Positions 1 to 10,345 of a DNA stretch of 64,000 bases are shown here, piece after piece. Source of the DNA: Phytophthora sp. 'mugwort' (taxonomy: Eukaryota > Oomycota > Peronosporomycetes > Peronosporales > Peronosporaceae). The notes beneath the pieces were generated by a model, which saw only the letters and a program-made list of their open reading frames with translations, did no database searches and had not been told where the DNA came from. Both the position numbers and the translations under genes were made by a program. The stretch covers positions 868,001 through 932,000 of the forward strand of contig JAUCEF010000007.1 of the NCBI GenBank assembly GCA_033558025.1, in the 5' to 3' direction. Positions within the stretch are counted from its first letter, which is position 1. Each line of letters begins with the position of its first letter.

Positions 1-2
1 GC

Positions 3-848
3 GTCGACCGCCTAGTGAACGAACCCCCTGTTGAAGAAGACAAGACGACGTTTACTCAGGCTACTCGTGCTCCAGGCACCCATCCATCAAAGCGTAAAAA
101 GCGGCAGATTGCTCACCCCTTGTTCCGCAACATTAATTGCCAGACAGCGATGCAGTACTTACGAGAGCAGCCCGTTGGAGAAGTAGTTATTCGCCCCAGC
201 ACTCTGGGGACTGACCATCTTACACTAACGTGGAAAATGCTGGATGGTGTGTACCGTCACTTCGATATCCAAGAAAAAGACAAACCTTCCGAGGCCCGTA
301 TCGGTCAGACGTTGATTATCAAGGAAGAGAAGTACGAGAACATTGACGAGCTCATTGCTCGCTTTGTGGACCCTATGAACAGTTTGGTGGACGATGTGGT
401 GCGCTACAAGTACTACAAGAGCGGACTAAAGGAAAGCGTGGAGGAGGACTTGATCAAACAGAAGAAGGAGCATCCATCACGCATTCCGTACGCTCTTCAC
501 GTGTACAGCAAGTTCCCGGGCTGCTTCTCAATCTCGTACATCGCTCGCGAGACGCCCCGCAGTTGCCACATGGAAGTCAAATCAGGAGGTTTCCGCTTTT
601 TCGGTCGTATTGAGTCTTCCATTCTGCCAACGTTGTCGCAGGCGCTGCAGTTTTTCAAGATGAAGGCACTGGTTGCTCCGACGCCGAATCCTTCGCGACC
701 TTCTTCGTACCGCCGTAACGATAATAGCAGTGGGCCGTTCGCTCAGCGCTCGAGTGCGCCATATTCCGGAAGCGGGGGTCGGCCCCGTCAGAGCTCGCGC
801 TGGGATGATCGTCGTGGTGGTGACGTTGGTGGTCGCCGCTGGTACTAA
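3..848 (+). CDS. SPT6: Transcription elongation factor SPT6, C-terminal part (5' end outside window)
   Basis: SPT6 is a histone chaperone and elongation factor that travels with RNA polymerase II; its C-terminal tandem SH2 module binds the phosphorylated Rpb1 linker. The frame is open from base 3, so the gene starts upstream and the GTG at 15 is not a true start. Roughly residues 25-215 of the visible part match the tandem SH2 region: the block HPLFRNI, then GEVVIRPS (position of the phosphate-binding arginine), then a second SH2-like half ending near SQALQFF. The last 55 residues are an Arg/Ser/Gly-rich low-complexity tail with RGG-like steps, ending at TAA 846-848. No intron is visible. The family call is firm; the N-terminal helicase-like core cannot be seen. 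Confidence 0.93.
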   Translation, partial: VDRLVNEPPVEEDKTTFTQATRAPGTHPSKRKKRQIAHPLFRNINCQTAMQYLREQPVGEVVIRPSTLGTDHLTLTWKMLDGVYRHFDIQEKDKPSEARIGQTLIIKEEKYENIDELIARFVDPMNSLVDDVVRYKYYKSGLKESVEEDLIKQKKEHPSRIPYALHVYSKFPGCFSISYIARETPRSCHMEVKSGGFRFFGRIESSILPTLSQALQFFKMKALVAPTPNPSRPSSYRRNDNSSGPFAQRSSAPYSGSGGRPRQSSRWDDRRGGDVGGRRWY

Positions 849-1157
849 GCGCTTCAGTAGTCACTAGGGAGGCCTACAAATTTGTTAAGAGACGTCGCAA
901 GCAAGCAACCCGAGGCGTGGACTTCGCCTTAGTCAACCACGAAGAGGAAGACCAGACAAAACAAATGAACGAGCACATTGCTTCGCGGTAGACAACATGA
1001 GCCAAGGATATCCCGAAAAAAAATAAAATAAAAAGTCGGTATAGCGCAGAATGCTAAACAACATGCCCATAAGGTTGTTCAATATTACAACCCCGCGATC
1101 CCAACCCAGCTCGAGTATTATCTGTAGCCAGCATACACGTTTCTGGCCGCCAGTACC
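849..1157. other. Intergenic, 3' flank of SPT6
   Basis: About 300 bp after the SPT6 stop, AT-rich in its second half with an A-rich run near 1017-1034 that could lie in the 3' UTR or polyadenylation region. No gene or repeat was recognised. Confidence 0.5.
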
Positions 1158-1835
1158 CAAAATTCACAAAGAATGACCAACGAAGTCAGATTAATGTGGC
1201 CCGCTGTGAATAATAAACTGACCAAAAAGGTCAGATAAACATGCACATTGGTCAGATTAATGTGAACAATGATCAACATCCCTGACTGCTATCCCGCTCC
1301 GTTCCAGATCGACCGCCCTTCACGATGCCCACCAATATTAACTGGTCAAAGAAGGCTGAGCTTCCCAGGCTTTGTCAAATACCGAAAGGAAAATTTCTGC
1401 TGCTCTGTCGTCTTTTCTTATATTCTGCGCTGATTTATGTGAATTGAAATGCATAGTGTGCGTTCTAGTTGAGGTTTCCAAAAATCGAGCCCAAAAGCAC
1501 TTGAGTTAACTATGGTCACATCTAACTACGTAATCGGACTTAGTCGAAACCTTTCCGTACCTACGGAATGGGTTTGGCCCAAACAACTTGATAATTGTTT
1601 GGCCGATTCGACCCACTGTTGGTGAACCGACCAGCATCAGCAAGCTTGGCTGGAATTCACAATACTAGTAGTTTGTTAGTGCTTTCATCTAGTGTCACAT
1701 TACGCGGCCATTATTAGCTTCACAATACGTAGTGTGGTTCGAGTTCAAAATAATCTGACCATCGGTTCAAAATAACCTAACCTTAGGTTTTCAATATTCT
1801 GACTAAAGTTCAGATTAATCTAATAAATGGTCGAT
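1158..1835. repeat. Possible non-autonomous element with subterminal repeats
   Basis: The motif GTCAGATTAATGTG and variants recur near 1186, 1227 and 1249 at the left, and related copies (AATAATCTGACC near 1748, TTCAGATTAATC near 1811) lie at the right in mixed orientation. Between them is non-coding AT-rich DNA with a hairpin-like GTTTGGCC/GGCCAAAC pair near 1570-1604. Clustered short repeats at both ends of a roughly 680-bp block suggest a small DNA transposon, but exact termini and a target-site duplication were not found. Confidence 0.35.
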
Positions 1836-1845
1836 CGCTACGACG

Positions 1846-2400
1846 ATGCAGAAGTCCATTTTCTCTGAATTGGCGGACAGAGGCGAATGGCGTTACCGCA
1901 ACCATAACTTTTACCATTTACGATTTGACGACACTAAATATGGCAACCTTATCGCTAAAGCAACTGTTCCGGCAACCTTCGAAACGAAAAGCAACTTTGA
2001 ACGTAGATGCAACAATGTAATTTACAATAAAATACACAGCATGATGGCTGGTGGTGGATACATCATTCAGTTTTCAGAAATTTAGACATGTCAGTAAGTT
2101 CGATCACAGTCTGGCATCACATTCTCTTCGTATGCGAGAGCAACGATTCTCCCACTTCGCCGCTATGAACGATAAAATAATGACACCGAGCTTTCGAGCA
2201 TAACGGATAACCTGGTGCAGATGGGAGCTAGCTTGGAGAAGATGATGGCAGCTCAGTTAGATATTCAAGCTCTAATTCAAGACCGCGAAGAACACAGCAA
2301 CGAGTTGGTTGAGTCATTGGTGATGGAGACAGCTGTACATTTTGCGAAGACACGTTGACTTTTAATACTCTTCACGGAATGTTGGCGAACAAGTTATTCA
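1846..2400 (+). other. Unrecognised coding-like remnants
   Basis: A 79-codon ORF at 1846-2085 is followed in another frame (about 2170-2357) by a helical, Glu/Gln-rich stretch beginning near the residues DNLVQMG and containing two Met-rich turns. The second part reads like a coiled-coil tail of a transposon-associated protein. No start, domain or family was recognised, and the frames do not connect, so this is probably a decayed repeat. Confidence 0.25.
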
Positions 2401-2474
2401 AGCGACAGTAAGGCGGCGCTTTGTATTCGAACGTTAATGCAGCCCCTTCATGATAATCAAAGTTGGTTTTCCAA

Positions 2475-2621
2475 GATCTGATAAATCCTACTAACTTCTT
2501 CCGCATCGTACGTAGATATTGATCTGATAAATCCTACTAACTTCTTCCGCATCGTACGTAGATATTGAGCGCTGATAAATCCTACTAACTTCTTCCGCAT
2601 CGTACGTAGATATTGAGCGCT
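2475..2621. repeat. Tandem repeat, three units of 46-48 bp
   Basis: Units begin at 2475, 2521 and 2567; the first two are 46 bp and the third 48 bp (GAGCGCT replaces GATCT at the junction). On the minus strand the 48-bp spacing keeps frame, so the 16-residue peptide beginning RSISTYDAEE repeats after the Ulp1 domain of the neighbouring element; the 46-bp unit breaks the frame. The array is therefore a recent expansion inside transposon coding sequence. Confidence 0.9.
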
Positions 2622-5600
2622 CTTGCGAATGAAACACAACCATCCAGAACATTTTTAAGCGCATCACGCTGACGTCCTTCCTGGATACGTTGTGTTCCTG
2701 GAACCGCAAATTTCCAGTAAGATAGCTGTGTGCTTGGGCGACCACAAGAACACCGCAACTGGAGCTGTCAGGTTGCTGCGGCGCCTCAACCCACTGAATT
2801 GAGTGAATAGCCAGTTAATGGGTATTCCCGGAATCTTGATGCTAGCGTTTTACGAACTCAATATGTCCTTTGGTTTCCTCGCTGTATTCGTCATCATCAT
2901 TCTTTTGTATGCCCTCCCAAATCTCAATCATTTGGTCGCGATACTCATCATCGATAAGAGGATCGTACATGAAAAATTGCACATGGGGAATTTCGTTGGT
3001 ATCTTCGTAGTGCAGATAAACCATAATGAGACCCCAGTGGTTTCCACTCAAATGCACCGGGTGAATAATGAACTTTGTATCAGCAATCTGTGTCTTGGGT
3101 GTAGAAGGCCAACCCACCACTCCAACCAATGTCGCAAGCAAAAGAAATTGTCCCACTGATCCCGCTATGGCTTCCAAACAAAAATCGACGGCACTATCGT
3201 TCAACCAGCCTGGCACAGGCTTCCGACGATGTTGTCAAATCCAACACAGACCGATTTAGACCGCGTCACAAACTGCGTTCGCAGCCGGCTGGACGTGAAC
3301 ATCGAAATAATCTCGTTGGCAAGCATTTGGTGACGCACACGGACTGCATCCACCGAAACTCCGGTGGTTTTTGTTTCTACTGCAAAGAGATCCACAGTTG
3401 AGTCAATTTCTTTCCAGTCCTGCTCTAGCCATTTTCTGCCTTCTATCCACGATCTGCACTAGGCCATCATATCGTAGAATGCTTCGACACACTCACATAC
3501 GTCTTACAAGCAAAACAAAACAACATTAGTACCCACGTACGTATATCCCTCTCACTGGCTTGTGTGTGATAAAGCAACCATAACGGCATCTTACCAGCAA
3601 CCTTAACGATAAAGCAGCATTACCCGCTAAATTTCCACAGTTTTGGGTCAATAGTGACAACGAGGTCGTTGGCAAGACCTTGCTTCTTCTTCTTGCTGCG
3701 CTCTAGTTTGTCAGGGCTGCCTTGCTCCTTCCTGGATGTTATCACTACTGCCTGCATTGAACGGGAGAGCTCTCCTGGAATGATGAATGTGTGCATGTTT
3801 TGGTCGCACAACTTCCCACTTGCATTCCATCGAATGAGATCGAAGGTACGCGTCCTCCAGTTGAACTGGATATGTCTCCAGCATATCCAGCACATTTTTC
3901 AGGTTTGATGTGTTTCTTGCCCATTTTAGCAGCTCCTGCAGCGACACAGCGAGGTTGCTAGGGTATTTGTGAGCGGCAAGTCGGTCTGTCCCTGATCCGA
4001 GTTTTGTTTGCCTTAGCTGTTTGACAGTTGTTCTCACTTTTCCTCGACCGGATCGCGTAGGAACGTTGATGATATCAACCTGTCTCGCTGATGCCACTAT
4101 CGTTGAATCCGCGGGTTGCGGCAGATTGCATACATCAGTTAAGGTTGGTCCGTCCCAGTCGTCCCTGACTTTGACTCTGACTCTGACTCTGACTTCAGCG
4201 ACAATGAGTTAACCTCCGGTCGTTCTTGTAGTGACTTAGTAGGCTGAGTTGGAGGGACCTCATCTTCCGACGCACTACTGTCCTTCATACTGGGGTCCGT
4301 GCAAGCTGTGTCGCTTTCTAGTGCGTCCATCAGCTTCACAGTTTCCAAGGCATCTGCAAAATCGAGATTGCCGAGCATGAATCCGATTCATTCTCAAATT
4401 CTGTGGCATCTTGTACAGGTGATTCAGTCTTCTTCGTGCTTGACTCCCCGCGTTGTAGTCCTATCTCCACCGTTTCCTTCCATACTCCAAGCTCTTGGTA
4501 AAAATCAGCACTTAACAGATTGGACAGGTGTTCCAGAAGTGGCACTAGCATTGCCTTTGCGTACGAATATTTTTCTGCTGAGGACAACACAACTTGATTT
4601 GCACGCTCATTGCGACGGAGGAGCACATATACTACTTGTTTTTGTGGCTGGATGGAGCGGAAGTCGCTACTTCAACATCAGGCTGTTCGGCATAGGGCAA
4701 CCTTATCTTCGGCGACTTTAACTTTGACATCTGCACAATCGGCTGTAGCAAATCGGCCGCAGTCGCGAGCTCCTCCTCAATATCCAATGCTGATGACATA
4801 CTCCATCGTTCGTGAACCGCCATCGCAGGAAGCACTTCAAACCCATGCTGTGAGCGTGCTAGATGCATAAGGTGGCGGCACGGTACTTGATGACTACCGT
4901 AGAACAGGCATCTACATGTCCAATGAACGTCATCGCACAGATACGTTTGGTTTGAGCAGTGAACTTTCCAAGAAGAAATACTTGGGCCAATCTGCTCGCA
5001 GCTTCCATCATCCATGAGTGCCACAAACCGTTCCCAATCTTTTCCTACTTTTGCAAGAACGTCCGTCGACAATCTAGTTGCAACGCCCCTCAAAAAGCGC
5101 GTGACAGTTTTCGATATGCGGGATGTCGAATTGTGCTGCCCGATTGTTGAAACAATCTGCTGCGTAACTGTCATTTGGTGCTGCAACAGACCAGCAATAG
5201 TCTTGTCAATTCGAGTCTTGTATCCAAGCAGCAATTTGACTTGATTCCAATTGGATTCAATCCTGTTTGTAGCTGTATTTCCAGCGGTGAAAAACATGTC
5301 GCGAGCGAAGTTAGACCACATATCTCGACACGAATTCCAATTTTTTTCGAAGTACGTGAAATTTGCTGGTCTTTTGTTGCCTTCACAGTAACGCCTCAAA
5401 GCATCATAACTCGTTTCATAGTCTGCTTCTGTTGTACTGATTGCATGACATACCAAATTAGACCCGAAGCTAGTACCAAACCGAAGTGAAACTTACCTGT
5501 AAAGCAACTTTGTCATCAATGTAAGCAGATCATCGCGCTGAGCCACATTCAAACCAAACGAAGATCGCTGCATTACCTTCTTCCAACTGAAATTACGTGG

Positions 5601-7908
5601 AACTGACACAGTAGCACTTTCGCTTCTGGGAACGACTTCATGAGCATGCGCAATTCTACGAAGTCCTTGTCTATCTCCACAGACGCAATGATGCGCCATC
5701 CTGGGTTTTTCTCTTTAAAATAGTTCAGAACCGTATATATCATCACCGCTTGTTGGTTGAGGCATATGAAGTCAAGAACCGGAAAGCCTTTTCCAGTAGC
5801 TGTAGTGACTACCAAACTTCCTGCAAATGGCAGACAATAACAGGGCTAACCCAGTTTATAGCGAGAGGTTGCTATAATATCATAAGGTTGCTCTAAGCAA
5901 ATCCTATGGTTGGTCTAGATGGCAACTGACATGTACCCAAGTGATACCTCAGATTGTTGGTGCCGTGCGTGAAATCCATCGCTAAGGTCTTGCCCCACCT
6001 CTGGAACATCAGCTTCTGCACCTTCGTCTGTATGATAATTCCACATGTTACATCCATTTGATCTTGGACGACAAGGACATCGCTGCCCTTTACTTGAACG
6101 AGAGCATGTAGCAAGTCTTTCAGGCGATCCTCCGCCGAATCTTGCCCCATGATACTACGGATGAGATTACGAGTCTGCTGAGGTGTAATTCTACAACCGC
6201 CTACGATTCATACACGACTACATAAAATTAAGACTAATTCGACTCTACTCTGTTCACTTTACCCACAGCAATTTCATTCCCTCACCAATTCGTTCGTTCA
6301 GAAAGTTGGTAATGTGCTTGGAAGAAACACGGGCATCAGCTAAGGTCCTTACATCCTCGCGGTTTGCTCGTCCACTGGGATTGTTTTTGCGGTGAGGTAC
6401 GATGTAGCTACGGTACGTGTCGTAGGATGCGTGTGCGTATGATTCTATTAGCAGCAATACCAATATGTTAGTAAAGTTTTGATCAAAGCAAGGTGCGTTT
6501 ATTTACCTCATTTATGTGATGATCTGGAACGTGCTGTCCTCCATCTGCATCATTGTCGGTGTAAAGCGCGCCAAGCACCTGCAGTATCGCCCTCTGCGAT
6601 TGCGCTGACCAGTAGAACGAGAACTCTGCTAAACGCCGTGTGTACAGCGATAAATCTTGTGGCTCCATTTAAAACTTAAAGGAATTTCGTCGGCGTGAGT
6701 ACTACATAAAAACAAAGCATCCGATAATATAATTAAATCAACCAAGCTGTCGATATTTCAAAATCGCATACCTGTTGTAAGCTGTCGCTGATTCGGAACT
6801 GCGAACACGAAACTGAAGATAGTTGGTCTTCTTGTAGTCACCTATCGTATCAAATTCATCCCAGCTCTTGATGACTCTCGATGGAAATGCCGCGACAATG
6901 TTCTCGATCTCTGCTCTCTCATCTTGCATTGTCGACAGCTCTTCAAGATAGTTGCTAGTGCGCTTGCGCGGCTTATATTCCTCATAATTTGCGTCGTAAA
7001 CAAGGGGGCTGCCGCACGTGCTTTCGTCAGATTCTTCCTCCTCTAAAGCTTGTGGCTCCAACTCGTTCGTCCCCATTTCACAAGTTGCCGGATTCTGCGC
7101 TTTCTTTTTTTCTTGCGTGAGTTCCGGCGGTCTTTTGAAGCGTTAGACCGCTTCTTACTGAGGTTATTGCTGCACTTGGAACATGACGCTTTTCTTACTA
7201 ACTTCCTCTCTGTCAAGCGGTAATATATAAGCATACACAAACCATCAGTTTGTCAGAAAAAGATAACCGTAAAGCAACCATAAAGCGACTTTTTCTCATA
7301 AAGCAACCATATCACAAAGCAATTTTAGAATTACCGTACCGATCTTCTTCTTGTGTCCATCTGTGTTCCGCCCCTTGCACACTGGGTATACATACATCCC
7401 ACACGGATGCATGATGTAAGCGGCAAGGCAAGTCACCCCAGGGTATCACAACTTACCTGACTTATTTGCTCATTGCCGAAGCGATCTGGTCCTTTTCCTC
7501 AGCATTTTCATCGTTGCCCGGTACTATATCCTCGTCACTGTCCTTCTCGACACCAAGCATGACGTACATATCGTTTGGCCCCCGATCAGTGTTTGTCTTG
7601 CTACGCAAGTTTTGCTCTTTAACAAGCACAGAGACCATTGGAAATGGACGGTTTTGAGCATTCGTACTTAGAAGGAAGAATACGGTAATGCGTACTTATA
7701 CATGACGGTGCGAACCTAAGAGCCCTGTAAGTTTGAAAAGTATTTTTCCAGCGATATTCATGAATTTAGTTAAAGCAACCTTAATTGCTTGTGACAACCC
7801 TAAATGTCTCATACTTATGGTTGTTGTAACCACTCGACAGAGGCTGCTTGCACCGACATACGCCACGTCACATTTTGGTACTGTTTTTGTACATGTAAGG
7901 CATCCCAT
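2480..7908 (-). pseudogene. Mutator-like transposase joined to a Ulp1-type protease, degenerate
   Basis: One minus-strand coding tract, read from 7908 down. A short Cys-containing exon (7830-7908) and an acidic exon (7456-7672) come first, then a FAR1-type DNA-binding part (6738-7076, with SWDEFDTIGDY). The MULE transposase core follows: 5893-6150 with MDFTHGTN carrying the first catalytic Asp, then 5573-5815 joined by an intron near 5827-5905 (GTACAT...TTTGCAG). A SWIM zinc finger lies at 4632-5456 (CRCLFYGS..CRHLM) and is spliced from the previous exon by a GTAAGT intron near 5440-5500. The tract continues through 4626-3620 into a C48 protease domain. Single-base shifts near 5590, 4630, 4380 and 3890 and several stops show decay. 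Family: MULE with a Ulp1 partner, as known for some plant and oomycete Mutator elements. Boundaries and terminal inverted repeats were not resolved. Confidence 0.85.
2731..3216 (-). pseudogene. Ulp1/SENP C48 cysteine protease domain of the MULE
   Basis: Ulp1-family enzymes remove SUMO or related modifiers. The minus-strand frame from 3216 shows the WLND entry motif, then GNHWGLI with the catalytic His near 3035, then MYDPL with the Asp near 2957. After one break the reading continues through PQQPDSSSCGVLV, supplying the oxyanion Gln and the catalytic Cys (codon 2755-2757). All catalytic positions of the His-Asp-Cys triad are thus still encoded although the frame is interrupted near 2840-2745. 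It lies directly downstream of the MULE transposase on the same strand and is read here as its C-terminal half. Confidence 0.85.
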
Positions 7909-8672
7909 CTAACTTTTTCCTAACCCTTCCGCGGATCGATGTCATCGCGATCTTGGGCTTCGCTTCGCAAAGGCAGTCGCTACGCTCCTGCGAGAAAAAG
8001 ATTCTAAGTTCGGCCTGCTACAGTGCTCGGCTCGCTGGAAAGCTCGGCGCTGGGCCCGCCTCAGTAAATACCGCGCGGCCCTGCTTTGCGGGCATCCCGC
8101 ACGGAGTTGCTGTGGCTACGCTCGCTCGCAACCGTTCTCCTCCGTTGGTCGTTTTATGTGACTCCCCCCCCCCCCTCCTTCTGATTCCGCGCAAGCAGCC
8201 ACTATCGAGTTGGCGAGTGTGAATGACAGCAGCGTTGTGCGCGCTCATCAAGCGTGCTCGCCTCCTTTGCAAACTCCGTCGGGGAAAGCACTGCGATTTG
8301 CCTCGCCCTGTTTTTGCAGTAAAGCGTTTGCTGGTGGCCGGTCGTGTGTTTTTGCTGGTGTCAATTTTGATGTCTACTAGCGGCTTTTACTATTGACTAA
8401 TAAATAAGCTGACGAATGATCCCGCGCATAGAATGTTGAGGAGAAGCTCGATGGAAAACAAATGCTGAAACTGGATATATCGTGAGTGCAGAATTGTATT
8501 AGAGAGGACGACAACGTGTTATTTCCAAATCACAATCTGGGATCCCAGAACAGCGAAAAGCAAATTAATCCCGGATGAGTCTTACTGCACCTTACTAAAG
8601 CACTGTATCTTTAAATTAAGGACCAGAGCGCTCGCTACCTGTACATCCTCACGGTTACGATGGGCTTAATCA
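7909..8672. other. GC-rich then AT-rich intergenic region upstream of the Kazal gene
   Basis: 7909-8300 is GC-rich with repeated TCGCT/CTCGC steps and a run of 14 C near 8164; overlapping ORFs exist on both strands but none shows a protein signature. 8300-8672 is AT-rich non-coding DNA leading to the Kazal promoter. The GC-rich half may be the flank of the adjacent MULE or another repeat. Confidence 0.4.
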
Positions 8673-8688
8673 GCTCATTGCTAAATTT
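8673..8688 (+). promoter_or_regulatory. Oomycete Inr/FPR-like core promoter of the Kazal gene
   Basis: The 16 bases GCTCATTGCTAAATTT closely follow the oomycete initiator plus flanking-promoter-region consensus (GCTCATTYYNCAWTTT), differing at two positions. It lies about 20 bp before the first ATG, so it predicts a very short 5' UTR, usual for oomycete genes. No TATA box is seen. Confidence 0.65.
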
Positions 8689-8706
8689 GCGTTAAGACAA
8701 GCAAAC

Positions 8707-9477
8707 ATGCATCTCAAGTCAACCAAAATGAAGTTTGCTGGCCTCATGCTCGTGGCTATCGCCGTCGCCTCCGTCCACGCCGGCAATCCGTCCACGCAGA
8801 AGGCTTTGCCTACTGAGTCTTCGTCAGGCTCGGGTTCTGCGTCCGTCGACTCGTCGGAGTCATGCAATTTTGCCTGCCTTGCTGTGATGCAACCTGTGAC
8901 TGACGAGAATGGAGTCACGTACTCGAACGAGTGCATGATGCGCGCGGCCAAGTGCAAGAGCAAGAAGAAAGATGTTGGCGTGTCTGGCGACTCCAATGAG
9001 AAACAAGCGGCATCTCGAAAAGCTTCCGGTGATGCCAGGCCCAAGGCGTACTGCCCCAACATTTTGTGTCCTGCCGTGTACTCTCCCGTCTACGACGACA
9101 ACGGAAAAATATACCCGAACAAATGCTCCATGGAGGTTGCCAAGTGCAACGGTCCAAGGGAAAATGTCTTGGATGAATACAAACGTATCTATGGGAAGTC
9201 GTTTGGTGACGGGGATACCAACAACGACCTGGACAAGACGGAAAAGTCGAAAAAGGTGTTGCCTAGCTCGAAGTGTGCTAGTGGCTGCCCCGACGTCGAG
9301 ATGCCCGTTTGTGGCTCTGACGGCGTTTGGTACTCGAACCCGTGTGAGCTGAAGACCGCTGCCTGTAAGAACCCGGAACAGAACATTGTGGAGGACGAAG
9401 CCGCTTGCAGTTCGAAAGCTACGGGTGATGAAACGACCGCGAAGATGTCGCAAACGATTGACACGATGACTATTTAG
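8707..9477 (+). CDS. Secreted three-domain Kazal-like serine protease inhibitor (EPI type)
   Basis: The 256-residue protein starts with a signal peptide; the hydrophobic core LMLVAIAVASVHA fits best from the second Met (codon 8, base 8728), though the first ATG at 8707 is also in frame. After a Ser/Gly-rich spacer come three Kazal modules. Domains 1 (Cys53, 57, 76, 83) and 2 (Cys116, 121, 140, 147) have four cysteines, lacking Cys3 and Cys6. Domain 3 (Cys190, 194, 202, 213, 220, 234) has all six. Predicted P1 residues (Cys2+2) are Ala59, Ala123 and Asp196. Oomycete EPI proteins of this build act in the host apoplast against plant subtilisin-like proteases; that role is inferred here. A single exon, with a recognisable oomycete promoter just upstream, it looks intact. 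Confidence 0.92.
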   Translation: MHLKSTKMKFAGLMLVAIAVASVHAGNPSTQKALPTESSSGSGSASVDSSESCNFACLAVMQPVTDENGVTYSNECMMRAAKCKSKKKDVGVSGDSNEKQAASRKASGDARPKAYCPNILCPAVYSPVYDDNGKIYPNKCSMEVAKCNGPRENVLDEYKRIYGKSFGDGDTNNDLDKTEKSKKVLPSSKCASGCPDVEMPVCGSDGVWYSNPCELKTAACKNPEQNIVEDEAACSSKATGDETTAKMSQTIDTMTI

Positions 9478-9479
9478 TA

Positions 9480-10345
9480 GCACGGTCGCTATGTGGCTCT
9501 ATCAAGTCGTGACTACATGTAGTCTTTCTTACTGTAGTGTAGCGAAGTGAAAAAACCGCTGAGTTGCGTTAAAACAATTCATCAACCTTCACTGAACATC
9601 TTGAATCATGCGCATTAAGTGACAATACGTACTTTCTCCCCAGCCCCCATGTATTTTTTGCAGCACCGACGAAAGCAGCAGCAACGCTCACAAGCTTTGA
9701 CTTCTCTAAGCATCAGCATTAAAATGGTGAAGAGCATGAAAGGTTCCGGCAAAGTGAAGAAGTTTACTGGGTCTTCTGACAGGGTCAGTGGAGTTGGAAG
9801 TCTGTGGCTATGAAAGTGAGATTGACGATGGCAGCTTGACAACCTGTAACAAGTGCAGCGGGTGCTTGTCCTAACATTGTCTTGCAACGAAACACACTTT
9901 GGCATCAGAAAAAATAGTCTTATTTACATTTAAGTCATTTGGACACAGTGCGCCAGAACCGTCGATTTCTTGCTCAACTTGTCGACAACATTACGTTCTG
10001 CGCTGACGATATCATCACCATCCTCGCCGGTATTCAGCTTCGGCTGACGATCTCTGGGTTGGCACCTTCGAACCGAGCCGCAGCTTGAAGAGCAACACAA
10101 ATATCACTGCGATATTTAGTTTGGGAATAGATACTGTCATAAAATTTGCATTTTATGATATTTAGCTTGGAGATAGTTAGCTTTAAAAATTAATAAAGTT
10201 TATAACAGTATTGTGAAAACCGGCTGCTACGACCATTTCGTTTTCAAATCGGCCGATTTAAACGCTGATTAAGCAACCTCGATATTTCGTTTATGATTAC
10301 CCGACCCTGAAGTATCGGCACTCGCTCAATTTTATACTCTCAATA
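9480..10345. other. Intergenic region downstream of the Kazal gene
   Basis: About 870 bp without a recognisable gene. AT-rich around 10100-10340, with TGATATTTAG-type direct repeats near 10108-10160. Small ORFs near 9615-9905 on both strands look like chance. Confidence 0.45.

Noticed and set aside
8860..9483. 207-codon minus-strand ORF opposite the Kazal gene
   Set aside because: Exact antisense of a well-supported gene, with no signature of its own.
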